64,000 nt of DNA from Lepas anatifera (lineage: Eukaryota; Arthropoda; Thecostraca; Lepadidae): positions 1,732,501-1,796,500 of the forward strand of contig JAOTON010001820.1 in assembly GCA_034440635.1 (NCBI GenBank). The letters are read 5' to 3'. A model generated the notes under the pieces. That model saw nothing but the letters and a program-made list of their open reading frames with translations. It was not told where the DNA came from and ran no database searches. Shown piece by piece: positions 12,591 to 26,640 of this stretch (its first letter is position 1; each line of letters opens with the position of its first letter). The translations under genes were made by a program, and so were the position numbers.

Positions 12591-13039
12591 TACCGATAGA
12601 GGAGGCACCGTCCGCAGGGCAAGGGGTGTAATCCGGAGCATAGAGCGCAACTTTTGACACGTAAAATCCTTCCGATGGGCGCCAATTTTTGCATCTTAGG
12701 GGAAAGGGTGGGAAGTGACATTTCAGGGGTGCCATCGAATGTTTGAGGGGCGCCGTGGCCATTTCAGGGGGTGCTGAGGATCGACCAAAGGGGGGGTGCA
12801 CGTGCCTCCTATCCCCCCGCTTCCCTGAATTCACCTTTTAGCTCCAGCCTCTCTGCCATTGCCTCCAAACATCCTTTGCTCATGCTATAGCTCTAGGCAT
12901 TTTCACATGGGGGGACTTAAGCCCACTAGCCTCACCCCTTGTATCCGCTATCGTATTTAGACATGTAAATAATATATAAATCTCGTTGCACTCTATTCCA
13001 TATTGTCGAACAATATCAATGAGAGGAAATCGGTCATGC

Positions 13040-13790
13040 AGATTTTGAATCCGGTCTTCAGGTCAATGAAAGGTCACTGCGCATGCGCAGTGGAACTAAT
13101 GGTAACAGAGGCTATCCCGGCAACCTACGGGTCGATTTTTTTGAAATTTTGTGAACAAGAAAATGACACGGAGTGAAAACCACAAATAATGTCATAGTGA
13201 AGCTGCACTGCCCTGCGCATGCGCAGTAGAAATCTTAAAGATAAGCCTTAAAGGTGAGGATATTTCAGAAGAGGACATGGACAGAGGAGAGCGAACATGC
13301 TTAAATTTAGTATGAAAGTTTTGACACCCTTGCTTACTACAAAGGTAAGTGCGCATGCGCATTAGAACTTATGGTCAGGGAGGCTATCTCGGGAGCCAAT
13401 AGACCGATTGGGCTAAAAATTTGAGAGTAATAGCGAATACTATCTGCTAATCCCAATTCACGGAATTATGACATTGCATTGTGCTGCGCATGCTCAGTAT
13501 GAATTCTAAGGAATATTAGGCTATAAGGGATAGTTTAGTTCAGGAGACAAACAAACGACATACCAACATGCTTCAGACAATTATAACGGTATCTTCGCTC
13601 TCATTCACTGCAGACTTTACTGCGCATGCGGACTGGGACTTAGGATAAACGAAGCTAACTCGGCAACAAATAGGCTGGATTGTGTGAAGATCTCCAGGTA
13701 TAGGTGAAATATGGTCGGCAAACCCATAATATTTTATATTGTATCTCCTTTCTTCTGGGCATAGCCAGTCTTTACTTAACAAACCAAACT
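13040..13790. repeat. 136-bp rhythm tract with TGCGCATGCGCA, unit 2
   Basis: TGCGCATGCGCA or a near match starts at 13078, 13214, 13350, 13485 and 13621, so spacings are 136, 136, 135 and 136. Monomers 1, 3 and 5 resemble each other after the motif (aactaatgg/aacttatgg/gacttagg then gctatc). Monomers 2 and 4 also resemble each other (both end near caacatgctt or gaacatgctt). The array is therefore an old two-monomer repeat of about 272 bp. Confidence 0.85.
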
Positions 13791-15714
13791 TTATACGTGT
13801 GATTATTTATGTGATGACATGAACAGACGACAAACGTGGCGCAGTGTGCAGAGACATGTTAGTTTAGGAAAACATGGACTTACACATGGGACTGAATGTA
13901 GTCAGAATGAGAACATTAGACCTCAAGTCCCAACATCGCGTTAGTATATGTATCATACTGCTGAAAACACTCGCCTGTCAATCGAATTGCTTGACTAGCG
14001 TACATTGTCACCGGCTTCTCCTGCGCCATAGCGGCACCTGCCGAGGCCGCAGGCCGAGGTCTGTTGTTGTTGTCTGTTCTGAGCGCTGGTATCAGAGACT
14101 TAAAACTTTTGTGGATAGAAGGCACTTCCAAATGAATAAGCACCACGGTTGTCAATTTTCAATATTTTCAAAATTTTGCCCAGAATTTTGCATTATGTGA
14201 TTTTTAACTCTTATTTTTCTATTATTTGCTAATTTATCTACAGTCTTCAAACTTGCGCCCTTTCACATCAGAGAAATTTGTAGTTCACACAAAAAGTTGG
14301 AAATAAAAAGTTGTAAATTTAAGGCTCTAAATTAGGTTTTAACTTTGCACCCTAAATTTGGCATAAAACTCATGGTCTAAACTACAGGCTTGAAATATCT
14401 GAAGCCACAGCAGTTCAGGTTCTGTGTCAAATACCAACTTAAAGGCCGGTTTGTGCAGTACTGCACAAACACAGAAACAAAACAAAAACGGAAATTTAAG
14501 GGTCCTTTTTGGCCCATTCTGCGAAGGTCTGCATTTCCCAAAATATCAGTCAAACCCTTATATCTTCCGATCTAATTTATAAAAATTAGTTCCCATTTCA
14601 GATAATAAAAGAGAATAGCCTCCTTTATTATATATTTAGAGATAAAAACTTTCAGACTGAAACTTTTTATTTTAGAGGCAAAAATAAAATATACGTTTTT
14701 AAAATTTTTATTCTCAGCCCCCTGGTTTCCAAAACATGATAGCTACGGTCTTGAACTTAACACGGCTGGATAGCAAACTTCGTGGCCGTCATTTTTCTCA
14801 CGGATACCCCCACTTATCTCTTACGGCGTCCGAGATATAAGTCGTAAAATACATTTGAAAGTGGTAATTTTATGGATTCATTTTTGCTTCACACCGGGCT
14901 TTAGGGTAGTTAGAGTCATTGGAGGAAAATGAAATTTTGCATGCAGCTAGGTAAGAGACATATGCCGACATTCCAGCTGGTTAGATATCAATAAAACACC
15001 AAATTACCTTTACTAACATGCTGTTTCTCCACGCATCGTTATAGCACATTACCAGGCGTCACCCCCGCGCCCACGCCGCGGCAACTGCCGGCGATCGGAG
15101 CAGCCGGCTCTGTTTTTTATGTGGTCTTGTAAAAACGTACCAAATACTACCCATAATGCATCACAAGTAATTAGAGTACCGTAAAAGTCCGAGTTTACAA
15201 TAAGAGCATTATGTTTCGGTTTTGGACCATGGGTGAATCCAGGGAAAAAGTAGTGTATGTGCCCCCCTCCCCAACCCCCCGTCCCCCAACCCCCGTCCCC
15301 CAACCCCCTCCCCCAACCCCCTTCCCCAACCCCCCATCGACCATTGGCGCCCTCTGAAATTGTAAAGACACGCCTCTAAATGTCGATGGCGCTCCCTGAA
15401 ATGTCGCTTCCCATACTCGGATCCAGGATTGCCTATGGGGGGCGAGGTGGAAGGGAAAACTTTCTGGTGGGAGCTATCTGGACCAGGGACGCCACTTTTG
15501 GCCGGAAAAACCTATCAAGTAGGCCCTAAATCCTATCAGTGGGCGCCGATACCTGCATCTCGGGGGAAAACGACATTTCAGGGGGTGCCATCGAACTTTC
15601 CAGGAGGTTCCGACACAATTTCAGGGGGCGCTAAGATTCTATGGGGGCACCTGTCCCCTTTCGCCCTTGGATCCGCCTACGTCGTTTCGGGCATGGAGGT
15701 GGGGGTCGTTACGG

Positions 15715-16310
15715 GTGTGGGGCTAAGGAGCTCGAGCATAGGCGGATCCAGGACATCAGTATCGGGCGTGGGGCTAAAGAGCTCGAGCATAGGCGGATCC
15801 AGGACATCAGTACGGGGGTGGGGCTAAGGAGCTCGAGCATAAGCGGATCCATGACATCAGCACCGGGGTAGGGGCTAAGGAACTCGACCATAGGCGGATC
15901 CAGGACATCAGTATGGGGGTGGGGCTAAGGAGCTCGAGCATAGGCGGATCCTGGACATCAGTACGGGGGTGGGGCTAAGGAGCTCGAGCATAAGTGGATC
16001 CAGCACATCGGTACGGGGGTGGGGCTCGGGAGCTCGAGCATAGGCGGATCCAGGACATCAATACGGGGGTGGGGCTAAGGAGATCGAGCATAGGCGGTTC
16101 CAGGACATCAGTACGGAGGTGGGGCTAGGGAGTTCGAGCAGAGGCGGATCCAGGACATCAGTACGGGGGTGGGGCTAAGGAACTCGACCATAGGCGGATC
16201 CAGGACATCAGTATGGGGGGTGGGGAAAAAGAGCTCGAGCATAGGTGGATCCAGGACATCAGTACGGGGGTGGGGTTAAGGGGCTCGAGTATAGGCGGAT
16301 CAAGGATTTC
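15715..16310. repeat. 50-bp minisatellite array, unit 3
   Basis: About 12 copies of the GGCGGATCCAGGACATCAGT unit, with few of the variant monomers that characterise the long arrays. Confidence 0.9.
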
Positions 16311-16769
16311 CGATAGGGGAGAAACCTTCCCGGGGGAAGGGGTGTAATCCGGAATAGGTGGCCTCACTTTTGACCGGCAAAACCTATCAGGTGGACGCAA
16401 AATCTTTCCGATGGGCGCAGATTTTCGCATCTTAGGGGGTGGGAAGTGACATTTCAGGCGGCGCCATCGAATGTTTAAGGGGGCGCCGTGGCCATTTCAG
16501 GGGGCGCCGAGGGTCGAACAAGGGGGGCACGTGCCCCTATGCCCCCCACCACCCTGAATTCACTTATTAGCTCGAGCATCCCCATCATTACTTTGAAACA
16601 TCCTCCGCCTGTGCCATAGCTGTAGGCATTTTCACATGCGGATATTAAGCCCCTTAGCCTCGCCCCTTGTATCCGCCACCGTGTTTAGACATATAAATGA
16701 TATATAAATATAGTTGCTTTCTGTTCCATATTATCGAACAATACCATTGAGCGACAATCGGTCATGCAG

Positions 16770-17480
16770 ATTTCGAATCTTGTCTTCAGGTCAATGAAAG
16801 GTCACTGCACATCCGCAGTGGAACTAATGGTAACAGAGGCCATCTCGGCATCCTACGGGTCGATTTTCTTGAAATTTTGTGAACAAGAGAATAGCACGGA
16901 ATGTAAACCAAAAATATCATATTGAAGGTGCACTGCTCTGCGCATGCGCAGTAGAAATTATGAAAATAAGCCTTAAAGTTGAGGATATTTCAGAGGACAT
17001 GAACAGAGGAGAGCCAACATGCTTAAATTTAGCATGAATGTTTTGTCACCCTTGGTATTTACAAAGGTCAGTGCGCATGCGCATTAGATTTTATGATCAT
17101 GGAGGCTATCTCGGGAGCCAATAGACCGATTTTGCTAAAATGTTGCGAGTAAAAGCAGAATACAATCTGCTAATCCCAATTGACGGCATTATGACACAGC
17201 ACTGTGCTGCGCATGCGCAGTAGGTATTCTAAGGAATAAGAGACTATAAGGGATAATTTTGACCAGGAGACAAACACACGGGATACCAACATGCTTCAGA
17301 CAATTATAACGGAATATTCACTCTCATTCACTGCAGACGTTACTGTACATACGCATTGGTAAATAGGGTAACCGAATCTAACTCGGTAGCAAATAAGCTG
17401 AATTGGCTGAAAATCTGCAGGTACCTAAAGATGAAATATGGTCGGCAAGCCCATTATATTTTATTTTGTATTGCCTTTCT
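16770..17480. repeat. 136-bp rhythm tract, unit 3
   Basis: TGCGCATGCGCA-like motifs occur at about 16806 (decayed), 16939, 17072, 17208 and 17344 (decayed). The alternating monomer similarity is the same as in unit 2. Confidence 0.8.
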
Positions 17481-17855
17481 TCTGGGTATGCCCAATCTTT
17501 ACTTGAAAAAACAAACTGTATACATGTGTTTATTTACTTGATGACATGAACAGAGGGCAAGCGTGACGCAGTGTGCACAGACATGCTAATGTACGAAAAC
17601 ATGGGCCTAGAAAGGGGATTGAATGGAGCCATAATGAGAACACAAAACCTAAAACTCCAACATTGCGTTGTTATAAGTATCAAACTGCTGAAAACACTCG
17701 CCTGTCAATCTAACTGTTTGGCTAACGTACATTGTCACCGGCTTCTCCTGCGCCGGAGCGGCACCTGCCGAGGCCGCAGGCCGAGTCAGAAGCCGGTGAC
17801 GAACGAAGTAAGAAACGGCTTCTATTCTGACAGTTTTTCCGGTCTCGTCGTTGTC

Positions 17856-17888
<33 letters not shown>

Positions 17889-19499
17889 CTGTTCTGAGCG
17901 CTGGTATCAGAGACCTAAATCTTTTGTGGATAGAAGGCACTTCCAAATGAATAAGCACCACGGTTGTCAATTTTTAAAATTTTCAAAATTTTGCCCAGAA
18001 TTTTGCATTATGTGATTTTTAACTTTTATTTTTCTATTTTTTGCTATTTCATCAACAGTCTTCAAACTTGCACCCTTTTACATCAGTCAAAAATTGTAGT
18101 TCACACAAAAAGTTGGAAAGAAAAAGCTTTAATTTAGGGCTCTAAATTAGCTTTTAAACTTTGCACCCTAAATTTGGCATAAAACTCATGGTCTAAACTA
18201 CAGGCTCGAAATATCTGAGGCTACAGCAGTTCAGGTTCTGAGTCAAATATCAACTTATAGGCCGGTTTGTGCAGTACTGCACAAACACAGAAACAAAACA
18301 AAAACGGAAATTTAAGGGTCCTTTTTGGCCCATTTAGTGAAGGTCTGAATTTCCCAAAATATCATTCAAACCCTTATATCTTCCGATCTAATTGATAAAA
18401 AATAGTTCCCATTTCAGATAATAAGAGAGAATAGCCTCCTTTATTATATATTTAGAGATAAAAACTTTCAGACTGAAACTTTTTATTTTATAGGCAAAAA
18501 TAAAATATAAGTTTTTAAAATTTTTATTCCCAGCCCCCTGCTTTCCAGACCATGATAGCTACGGTATTGAACTTAACACGGCTGGATAGAAAACTTCGTT
18601 GCCGTCATTTTTCTCACTCATACCCCCCACTTATCTCTTACGGCTTCCGCGCTATAAGCCGTAAAATACATTTCAAAGTGGTAATTTTATCAGTTCATTT
18701 TTGCTTCACACCGGGGTTTAGGGTGGTTAGAGTCATTGGAGGGAAATTAAATTTTGCATGCAGCTAGGTAAGAGACATATTTCGACATTCCATCTGCATA
18801 GATATCAATGAAACACCAAGTTACTTTTACAAACATGCCGTTTCTCCACGCATCGTTGTAGCAAATCACCACGCGTCACCCCTGCGTCCACGCCGCGGCA
18901 ACGCCGGCGATCGGAGCGGCCGTTTCTGTTTATTTATTGTCTGGTAAAAAAGTACCCAATACTACCCATAATGCATCACAAGTACTTAGAGTACCGTAAA
19001 AGTCCGAGTTTACAATAAGAGTATTGTGTTTCTGTTTTTGGACCATGGGTGGATCCAGGGAATAAGTAGGCTAGGTGCCCGACCCCACCCTTCTCCCCCA
19101 TCCCCTCCCCCAACCCCCAATCGACCATCGGCGCCCTCTGAAATTGTAAAGACACGCCTCTCAAGGTCGATGACGCTCCCTGAAATGTCCCTTCCCATAC
19201 GCAGATCCAGGATTGCCTATCGGGGGCGAGGTGGAAGGGGAAACTTCGTGGTGGGCGCTATCTACACCAGGGACGCCACTTTTGCCCGGAAAAACCTATC
19301 AAGTAGGCGCTAAAACCTATCAGTAGACCCCGATACCTGCATCTCGGGGAAAACGACATTTCAGGGGGTGCCATCGAACTTTCCAGGAGTTTCCGGGACA
19401 ATTTCAGGGGGCGCTAAGATTCTATGGAGGGCACCTGGCCCCTTTCCCTCTTGGATCCGTCTATGTCGTTTTGCGGGGGGGCACGGAGGTGGGGTCGTT

Positions 19500-21865
19500 A
19501 CGGGTGTGGGGGTAAGGAGCTCGAGCATAAGCGGATCCAGGACATCAGCATGGGGGTAGGGGCTAAAGAGTTCGAGCATAGGCGGACCCAGGACATCAGT
19601 ACGAGGATGGGGCTAGAGAGTTAGAGCATAGGCGGATCCAGGACATCGATACGAGGGCCGAGCTAGGGAGTTAGAGCATAGGCGGATCCAGGACATTAGT
19701 ACGGGGATGGGGCTAAGCAGCTGAGCATTAGCGGATTCAGGACATCAGTACGGGGTGAGACTCAGGAGTTCCAGCATAGGCGGATCCAGGACATCAGTAG
19801 GGGCAGGGGCTAAGGAGTACGAGCATAGGCGGATCCAAGGCAGTACAGAAGTGGGGCTACGGAGTTCGAACATAGGCGGATCCAGGATATTAGTACGGGG
19901 ATGGGGCTAAGGAGATCGAGCATAGGCGGATCTAGGACATCTGTACGGGGGTGGATATAAGGAGCTCGAGCATAGGCTGATCCAGGACATCAGTATGGGT
20001 GTGGGGCTAAGGAGCTCGAGCAGAGGCGGATCTAGGACATCAGTACGGCGGTGGGGCTAAAGGGCTTGAGTATAGGCGGATCAAGGACATCAGTACGGGG
20101 GTGAGGCTAAGGAGCTCGAGCATAAGCGGATCCAGGACATCAGCACGGGGGTAGGGGCCAAAGAGTTCGAGCATAGGCGGATCCAGGACATCCGTACGGG
20201 GATGGGGCTAAGAAGCTCAAGCATAAGCGGATTCAGCTGATCAGTACGGGGGTGGGGCTCGGGAGCTCGAGCATAGTCGGATCCAGGACATCAGTAGGGT
20301 TGAGGGCTAAGTAGTTCGAGCATAGGCGGATCCAGGGCAGTAGAGAGGTGGGGCTACGGAGTTCGAGCATAGGCGGATCCAGGACATCAGTAAGGGGGTG
20401 GGGTAAAGAGCTCGAGCATAGGCGGATCCAGGACATCAGTGGGGGTGTAGGGGCTACGGAGTTCGAGCATAGGCGGATCCAGGGCATCAGTAAGAAGGTG
20501 GGGTAAGGAGCTCGAGCAAAGGCGGATCCAGGACATCAGTAGGGGGTAGGGGCTAAGGAGTTCGAGCATAGGCGGAACCAGGACATCAGTACGGAGGTGG
20601 GGCTAAGAAGTTCGAGCATAGGCGGATCCAGGACATCAGTACGGTGGTGGGGCTCGGGCGTTCCAGCATAGGTGGATCCAGGACGTTAGTAGGGTGGTAG
20701 GGGCTAAAGAGTTCTAGTATAGGCGAATCAAGGGCAGTACGGAGGTGGGGCTACGGAGTTCCAGCATAGGCAGATCCAGGACATCAGTTCGGGGGTGGGC
20801 CTAAGGAGTTCGAGCATAGGCGGATCCAGGACATCAGTGCAGGGGTGTGGCTCCCGAGCTCGAGTAAAGGCGGATCCAGGACATCAGTACGAGAGTGGGG
20901 CTAAGGAGATCGAGCATAGGTGGATCCAGGGCATCTGTACGGGGGTGGGGCTAAAGAGCTGGAGCATAGGCGGATCCAGGACATCAGTATGGGTGTAGGG
21001 GCTAAGGAGCTCGAGCAGAGGCGGATCCAGGGCATCAGTACGGGGGTGGGGCTAAGGGGTTCGAGTATAGGCGGATAAAGGACGTCAGTACAGAGGTGGG
21101 GCTAAGGAGCTCAAGCATAAGCGGATCCAGGACATAGCACAGGGGTAGGGGCTAAAGAGTTCGAGCATAGGCGGATCCAGGACATCAATACGGGGGTGGG
21201 GCTAAGGAGCTCGAGCATAAGCGGAGCCAGGGCATCAGTACGGGGGTAGAGGCTAAGGAGTTTGAGCATAGGCGGATCCAGCATATCGGTACGGGGATGG
21301 GGCTAAGGAGATCCAGCATAGGCGGATCCAGGACATCAGTAGGGGGTAGGGGCTAAGGAGTTCGAGCATAGGCGGAACCAGGACATCAGTAAGGGGTGGG
21401 GCTAAGGAGCTCGAGCATAGGCGGATCCAGAACATCAGTACGGGGATGGGCCTATGGAGTTTGAACATAGCCGGATCCAGGACATCAGTACGGGGGTGGG
21501 GCTAAGGAGCTCGAGCATATGCGGACCCAGGACATCAGTATGGGGATGGGCCTAAGGAGCTCGATCATAGGCGAATCCAGGACATCAGTCCGGGGCTGGG
21601 GCTAAGAAGCTCGAGCATAGGCGGATCCAGGACATCAGTACGGGGGTGGGGCTAGGGAGCTCGAGCATAGGCGGGTCCATGACAGTACGGAGGTGAGGCT
21701 ACGGAGTTCGAGCATAGGCGGATCCAAAACATCAGTAAGAGGGTGGGGCTATGGAGCTCGGGCATAGGCGGATCCAGGACATCAGTACGGGGATGGGCCT
21801 AAGGAGTTCGAGCATGGCGGATGGTGGGGGTGGGGCTCGAGCATAGGCGGATCCAGGATTACCGA
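19500..21865. repeat. 50-bp minisatellite array, unit 4
   Basis: About 47 copies. The ggattcagctgatc variant near 20230 and the aatcaagggcagtacggagg variant near 20725 occupy positions comparable to variants at 8035 and 8660 in the unit 1 array, indicating descent by duplication of a whole array. Confidence 0.9.
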
Positions 21866-22299
21866 TTGAGGAGGCACCGCCCCGGGGGAAGGGGTGTAAT
21901 CCGGAACATAGGGCGCCACTTTTGACACGCAAAATCCTTCCGATGGGCGCCGATTTTTGCATCTTCGGAGGAGGGGGTGGGAAGTGACATTTCAGGGGGT
22001 GCCATCGAATGCTTGAGGGGGCGCCGTGGCCATTGCAGGGGGCGCCGAGGATCCACCAAAGGGTGGGCACTTGCCCCTATCCCCCCACCGCCCTGAATTC
22101 ACCTATTAGCTACAGCCTACCTCCCATTGTCTCAAAACATCCTCTGCCTATGCTATAGCTGTAAGGATTTTCACATGGGGGGGGGGGACTTAAGCCCACT
22201 AGCCTCGCCCCTTGTATCCGCTATTGTATTTAGACAAAATAATATATAAATCTCGTTGCACTCTATTCCATATTATCTAACAATATCAGTAAGAGGAAA

Positions 22300-23040
22300 T
22301 CGATCGTGCAGATTTTGAATCTGGTATTTAGATCAATGAAAGGTCACTGCGCATGCGCATTGAAACTAATGGAAACAGAGGCTATTCCAGTAACCTACGG
22401 GTCGATTTTCTTGAAATTTTGTGAACAAGAAAATGACACGGAATGCAAACCGCAAATAATGTCATATTCAAGCTGCACTGCCCTGCGCATGCGCAGTAGA
22501 TATCTTAAAGATAAGCCTTAAAGGTGAGGATATTTCAGAAGAGGACATGAACAAAGGAGAGCCAACATGCTTAGATTTAGTATGAAAGTTTTGACACCCT
22601 TGCTTACTACAAAGGTTAGCCTGCATGCGCATTAGAACTTTTGGTCATGGTGGCTATCGCGGGAGCCAATAGACCGAGTGGGCTCAATTTTTGCGAGTAA
22701 TATCAAAATACTATCTGCTAATCCCAATTCACGGCATTATGACATTGCATTGTTCTGCGAATGCGCAGTAGGAATGTTAAAGAATATTAGGCTATAAGGG
22801 ATAGTTTTGACCAGGAGACAAACACGACATACCAACATGTTTCAGTCAATTATAACGGTATTTTTGCTCTCATTCACTGCAGACTTTACTGCGCATGCGG
22901 ACTGGGACTTAGGGTAACCAAAGCTAACTCGGCAACAAATAGGCTGAATTGTGTGAAGTTCCCCGGGTATAGGTGAAATATGGTCGGCAAACCCATACTA
23001 TTTTATATTGTATCTCCTTTCTTCTGGCCATACCCAGTCT
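22300..23040. repeat. 136-bp rhythm tract, unit 4
   Basis: Motifs occur at about 22348, 22484, 22620, 22756 and 22890. The third (tgcatgcgc) and fourth (tgcgaatgcgca) are decayed but the spacing is retained. Confidence 0.8.
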
Positions 23041-24974
23041 TTACTTAACAAACCAAAATTTATACGTGTGTTTATTTATGTGATGCTATGAACAGAGGGC
23101 AAACGTGGCGCAGTGTGCAGAAACATGTTAGTTTAGGAAAACATGGGCTTACACATGGGATCGAATGGAGTCATAATGAGAACACAAGACCTCAAGTACC
23201 AACATCGCGTTAGTATATGTATCATACTGCTGAAAGCACTCGCCTGTCAATTGAACTATTTGCCTAACGTACATTGTCACCGGCTTCTCCTGCGCCGGAG
23301 CGGCACCTGACGAGGCCGCAGGCCGAGGTTTTTGTTGTTGTTGTCTGTTCTGAGTGCTGGTATCAGAGACCTAAAACGTTTGTGGATAGAAGGCACTTCC
23401 AAATGAATAAGCACCAGAGCTGTCAATTTTAAAAAATTTTCAAAATTTTGCTCAGAATTTTGCATTATGTGATTTTTAACTTTTATTTTTCTATTATTTG
23501 CTAATTCATCTAGACTCTTCAAACTTCGACCCTTTTACATCAGTGAAATTTGTAGTTCACACACAACGTTGGAACGAAAAAGTTGTATATTTAAGTCTCC
23601 AAATTAGTTTTAAATTTTGCACCCTAAATTTTTCATAGAACTCATGGTCTAAACTATAGGCTCGAAATATCTGAAGCTACGGCAGTTAAGGTTGAAAGTC
23701 AAATATCTACTTATAGGCCTGTTTGTGCAGTTCTGCACAAGCCCAAAAACAAATTGAAAACGGAAATTTGAGGGTCCTTTTTGGCCTATTCTGTGAAGGT
23801 CTGCATTTTCCAAAATATCATTCAAATCGTTATATCTTCGGATCTAATTAATAAAATTTAGTTTCCATTTCAGATAATAAAAGAGAATAGCCTTCCTTAT
23901 TATATATTTAGAGATAAAAAGTTTCAGACTGAAACTTTTTATTTTATAGGCAAAAATATAATATAAGTTTTGAAACTCTTTATTCTCAGCCCCCTGGTTT
24001 CCAGAACATAATAGCTACGGTATTGAACTTAACACGGCTGGATAGCAAACTTTGTTGCCGTCATTTTTCTCACTGATACCCGCCACTCATCTCTTACGGT
24101 GTCCGAGCTATAAGTCGTAAAATACATTTCAAAGTGGTAATTTTATCGGTTCATTTTTGCTTCACACCGGGGTTTAGGGTGGTTAGAGCCATTGAAGGGA
24201 AATGAAATTTTGCATGCAGCTAGGTAAAAGACATATGTCGACATTCCATCTGGTTAGATATCAATAAAATACCAAGTTACCTTTACTAACATGCCGTTTC
24301 TCCACGCATCGTTGTGGCACATTACCAGGCGTCACCCCCAAGCCGACGCCGCGGCAACTGCCGGCGATCGGAGCGGCCGGCTCTGTTTATGTGGTCTGGT
24401 AAAAATGTTCCAAATACTACCCATAATGCATCACAAATAATTAGAGTACCGTAAAAATCCGAGTTTACAATAAGAGCATTATGTATCGGTTTTGGACCAT
24501 GGGTGGATCCAGGGAATAAGTAGTGTAGGTGCCCCCTCCCCAACCCCGTCCCCCAAACCCCCTCCCCCATCCCCCCCCCCCAACCCCCAATCGACCATTA
24601 GTGCCCTCTGAAATTGTAAAGACACGCCTCTCAAGGCCGATGGCGCTCCCTGAAATATCGCTTCCCATACTCGGACCCAGGATTGCCTATCGGGGGCGAG
24701 GTGGAAGGGGAAACTTCCTGGTGGGCGCTATCTGGACCAGGGATGCCACTTTCTGCCGGAAAAACCAATGAAGTAGGCCCTAAATCCTATCAGTGGGCGC
24801 TGCTACCTGCATCTCGGGGGAAAACGATATTTCAGGGGGTGCAATCGGACTTTCCAGGGGGTTCCGAGACAATTTCAGGGGCGCTAAGATTCTATGGGGG
24901 CACCTGTCCCCTTTCGCCCTTGGATCCGCCTACGTCGTTTCGGGGGGAGGCATGGAGGTGGGGGTCGTTACGGG

Positions 24975-25465
24975 TGTGGGGCTAAGGAGCTCGAGCATAG
25001 GCGGATCCAGGATATCAGTACGGGGGTGGGGCTAAGGAGCTCAGACATAGGAGGATCCAGGACATCAGTACAGGGATTGGCCTGAGAAGCTCGATCATAG
25101 GCGGATCCAGGACATCAGTTCGGGGTTGGGGCTAAGGAGCTCGAGCATAGGCGGAACAAGGACATCAGTACGGGGGTGGGGCTAAGCAGCTCGAGCATAG
25201 GCGGATCCAGGACATCAGTACGGGGGTGGGGCTAAGGAGCTCGAGCATAGGCGGATCCAGGACATCAGTGCGGGGGGTGGGGCTAAGGAGCTCGAGCATA
25301 AGCGGATCCAGGATATCAGTACGGGGTGGGGCTAAGGAGTTCGAGCATAGGCGGATCCAGGACATCAGTACGGGGCTGGGGCTAAGGAGCTCGAGCATAG
25401 GCGGATCCAGGACATCAGTACGGGGGTGGGGCTAGGGAGCTCGAGCATAGGCGGATCCAGGATTA
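24975..25465. repeat. 50-bp minisatellite array, unit 5
   Basis: About 10 copies of the GGCGGATCCAGGACATCAGT monomer, the most homogeneous array in the window. Confidence 0.9.
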
Positions 25466-25899
25466 CCGATTGAGGAAGCACCGTCCCGGGGGAAGGGGTG
25501 TAATCCGGACCATAGGGCGCTACTTTTGACACGCAAAGTCCTTCAGATGGGCCCCGATTTTTGCATCTTAGGGGGGCGTTGGAAGTGACATTTCAGGGGG
25601 CCCATCGAATGCTTGAGGGGGCGCCGTGGTCATTTAAGGGGGCGCCGAGGATCCACCAAAGGGGGGGCACTTGCCTCCTATCCCCCCACCGCCCTGAGTT
25701 CACCTCTTAGCTCCAGCCTCCCCACCATTGCCTCAAAACATCCTCTGCCTATGCTATAGCTGTAAGGATTTTCACATGGGGGGGGCTTAAGCCCACTAGC
25801 CTCGCCCCTTGTGTCCGCTATCGTATTTAGACATATAATTAATATATAAATCTCGTTGCACTTTATTCCATATTATCTAACAATATCAGTAAGAGGAAA

Positions 25900-26640
25900 T
25901 CAGTCGTGCAGATTTTGAATCTGGTCTTTAGGTCAATGAAAGGTCACTGCGCATGCACAGTGAAACTAATAGAAACAGAGGCTATCCCGGTAACCTACGG
26001 GTCGATTTTCTTGAAATTTTGTGAACAAGAAAATGACACGGAATGCAAACCGCAAATAATGTCATATTGAAGCTGCACTTCCCTGCGCATGCGCAGTAGA
26101 AATCTTAAAGATAAGCCTTAAAGGTGAGGATATTTCAGAAGAGGACATGGACAAAGGAGAGCCAACATGCTTAAATTTAGTATGAGAGTTTTGACACCCT
26201 TGCTAACTACAAAGGTTAGTGCGCATGCGCATTAGAACTTATGGTCATGGAGGCTATCTCGGGAGCCAATAGACCGATTGGGCTCAATTTTTGCGAGTAA
26301 TAGCAGAATACTATCTGCTAATCCCAATTCACGGCATTATGACATTGCATTGTTCTGCGAATGCGCAGTAGGAATTCTAAGGAATATTAGGCTATAAGGG
26401 ATAGTTTAGACCAGGAGACAAACACACGACATACCAACATGCTTCAGTCCATTATAACGGTATTTTCGCTCTCATTCACTGCAGACGTTACTGCGCATGC
26501 GGACTGGGACTTAGGGTAACCAAAGCTAACTCGGTAAGAACATAGGCTGAATTGTGTGAAGTTCTCCGGGTATAGGTGAAACATGGTCGGCAAACCCATA
26601 ATATTTTATATTTTATCTCCTTTGTTCTGGCCATACCCAG
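25900..26640. repeat. 136-bp rhythm tract, unit 5
   Basis: TGCGCATGCGCA-like motifs start near 25948, 26084, 26220, 26356 and 26491, with the same monomer alternation as unit 2. Confidence 0.8.

Larger units (their letters stand above)
10249..14072. repeat. Macrosatellite unit 2 (short-array class, with a replaced segment)
   Basis: The AT-rich block carries the palindrome at 10626-10647. From about 11085 to 11877 the sequence differs from the other units, which here have the gtcattggaggg segment and the G-rich block. The minisatellite then starts at 11878 and the 136-bp tract follows. Confidence 0.8.
14073..17887. repeat. Macrosatellite unit 3 (short-array class)
   Basis: It has the complete unit order. 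The palindrome is at 14449-14470, the G-rich block about 15220-15710, the minisatellite 15715-16310, and the 136-bp tract about 16770-17480. A solitary CAGAAGCCG hairpin repeat at 17787 and a GTT microsatellite lead into unit 4. Confidence 0.85.
17888..23342. repeat. Macrosatellite unit 4 (longest, long-array class)
   Basis: The order is complete, with the palindrome at 18265-18286 and a 2.4-kb minisatellite. Its G-rich block and early minisatellite monomers resemble unit 1 more than the adjacent unit 3. Unlike unit 1 it keeps the 136-bp tract (22300-23040). Confidence 0.85.
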
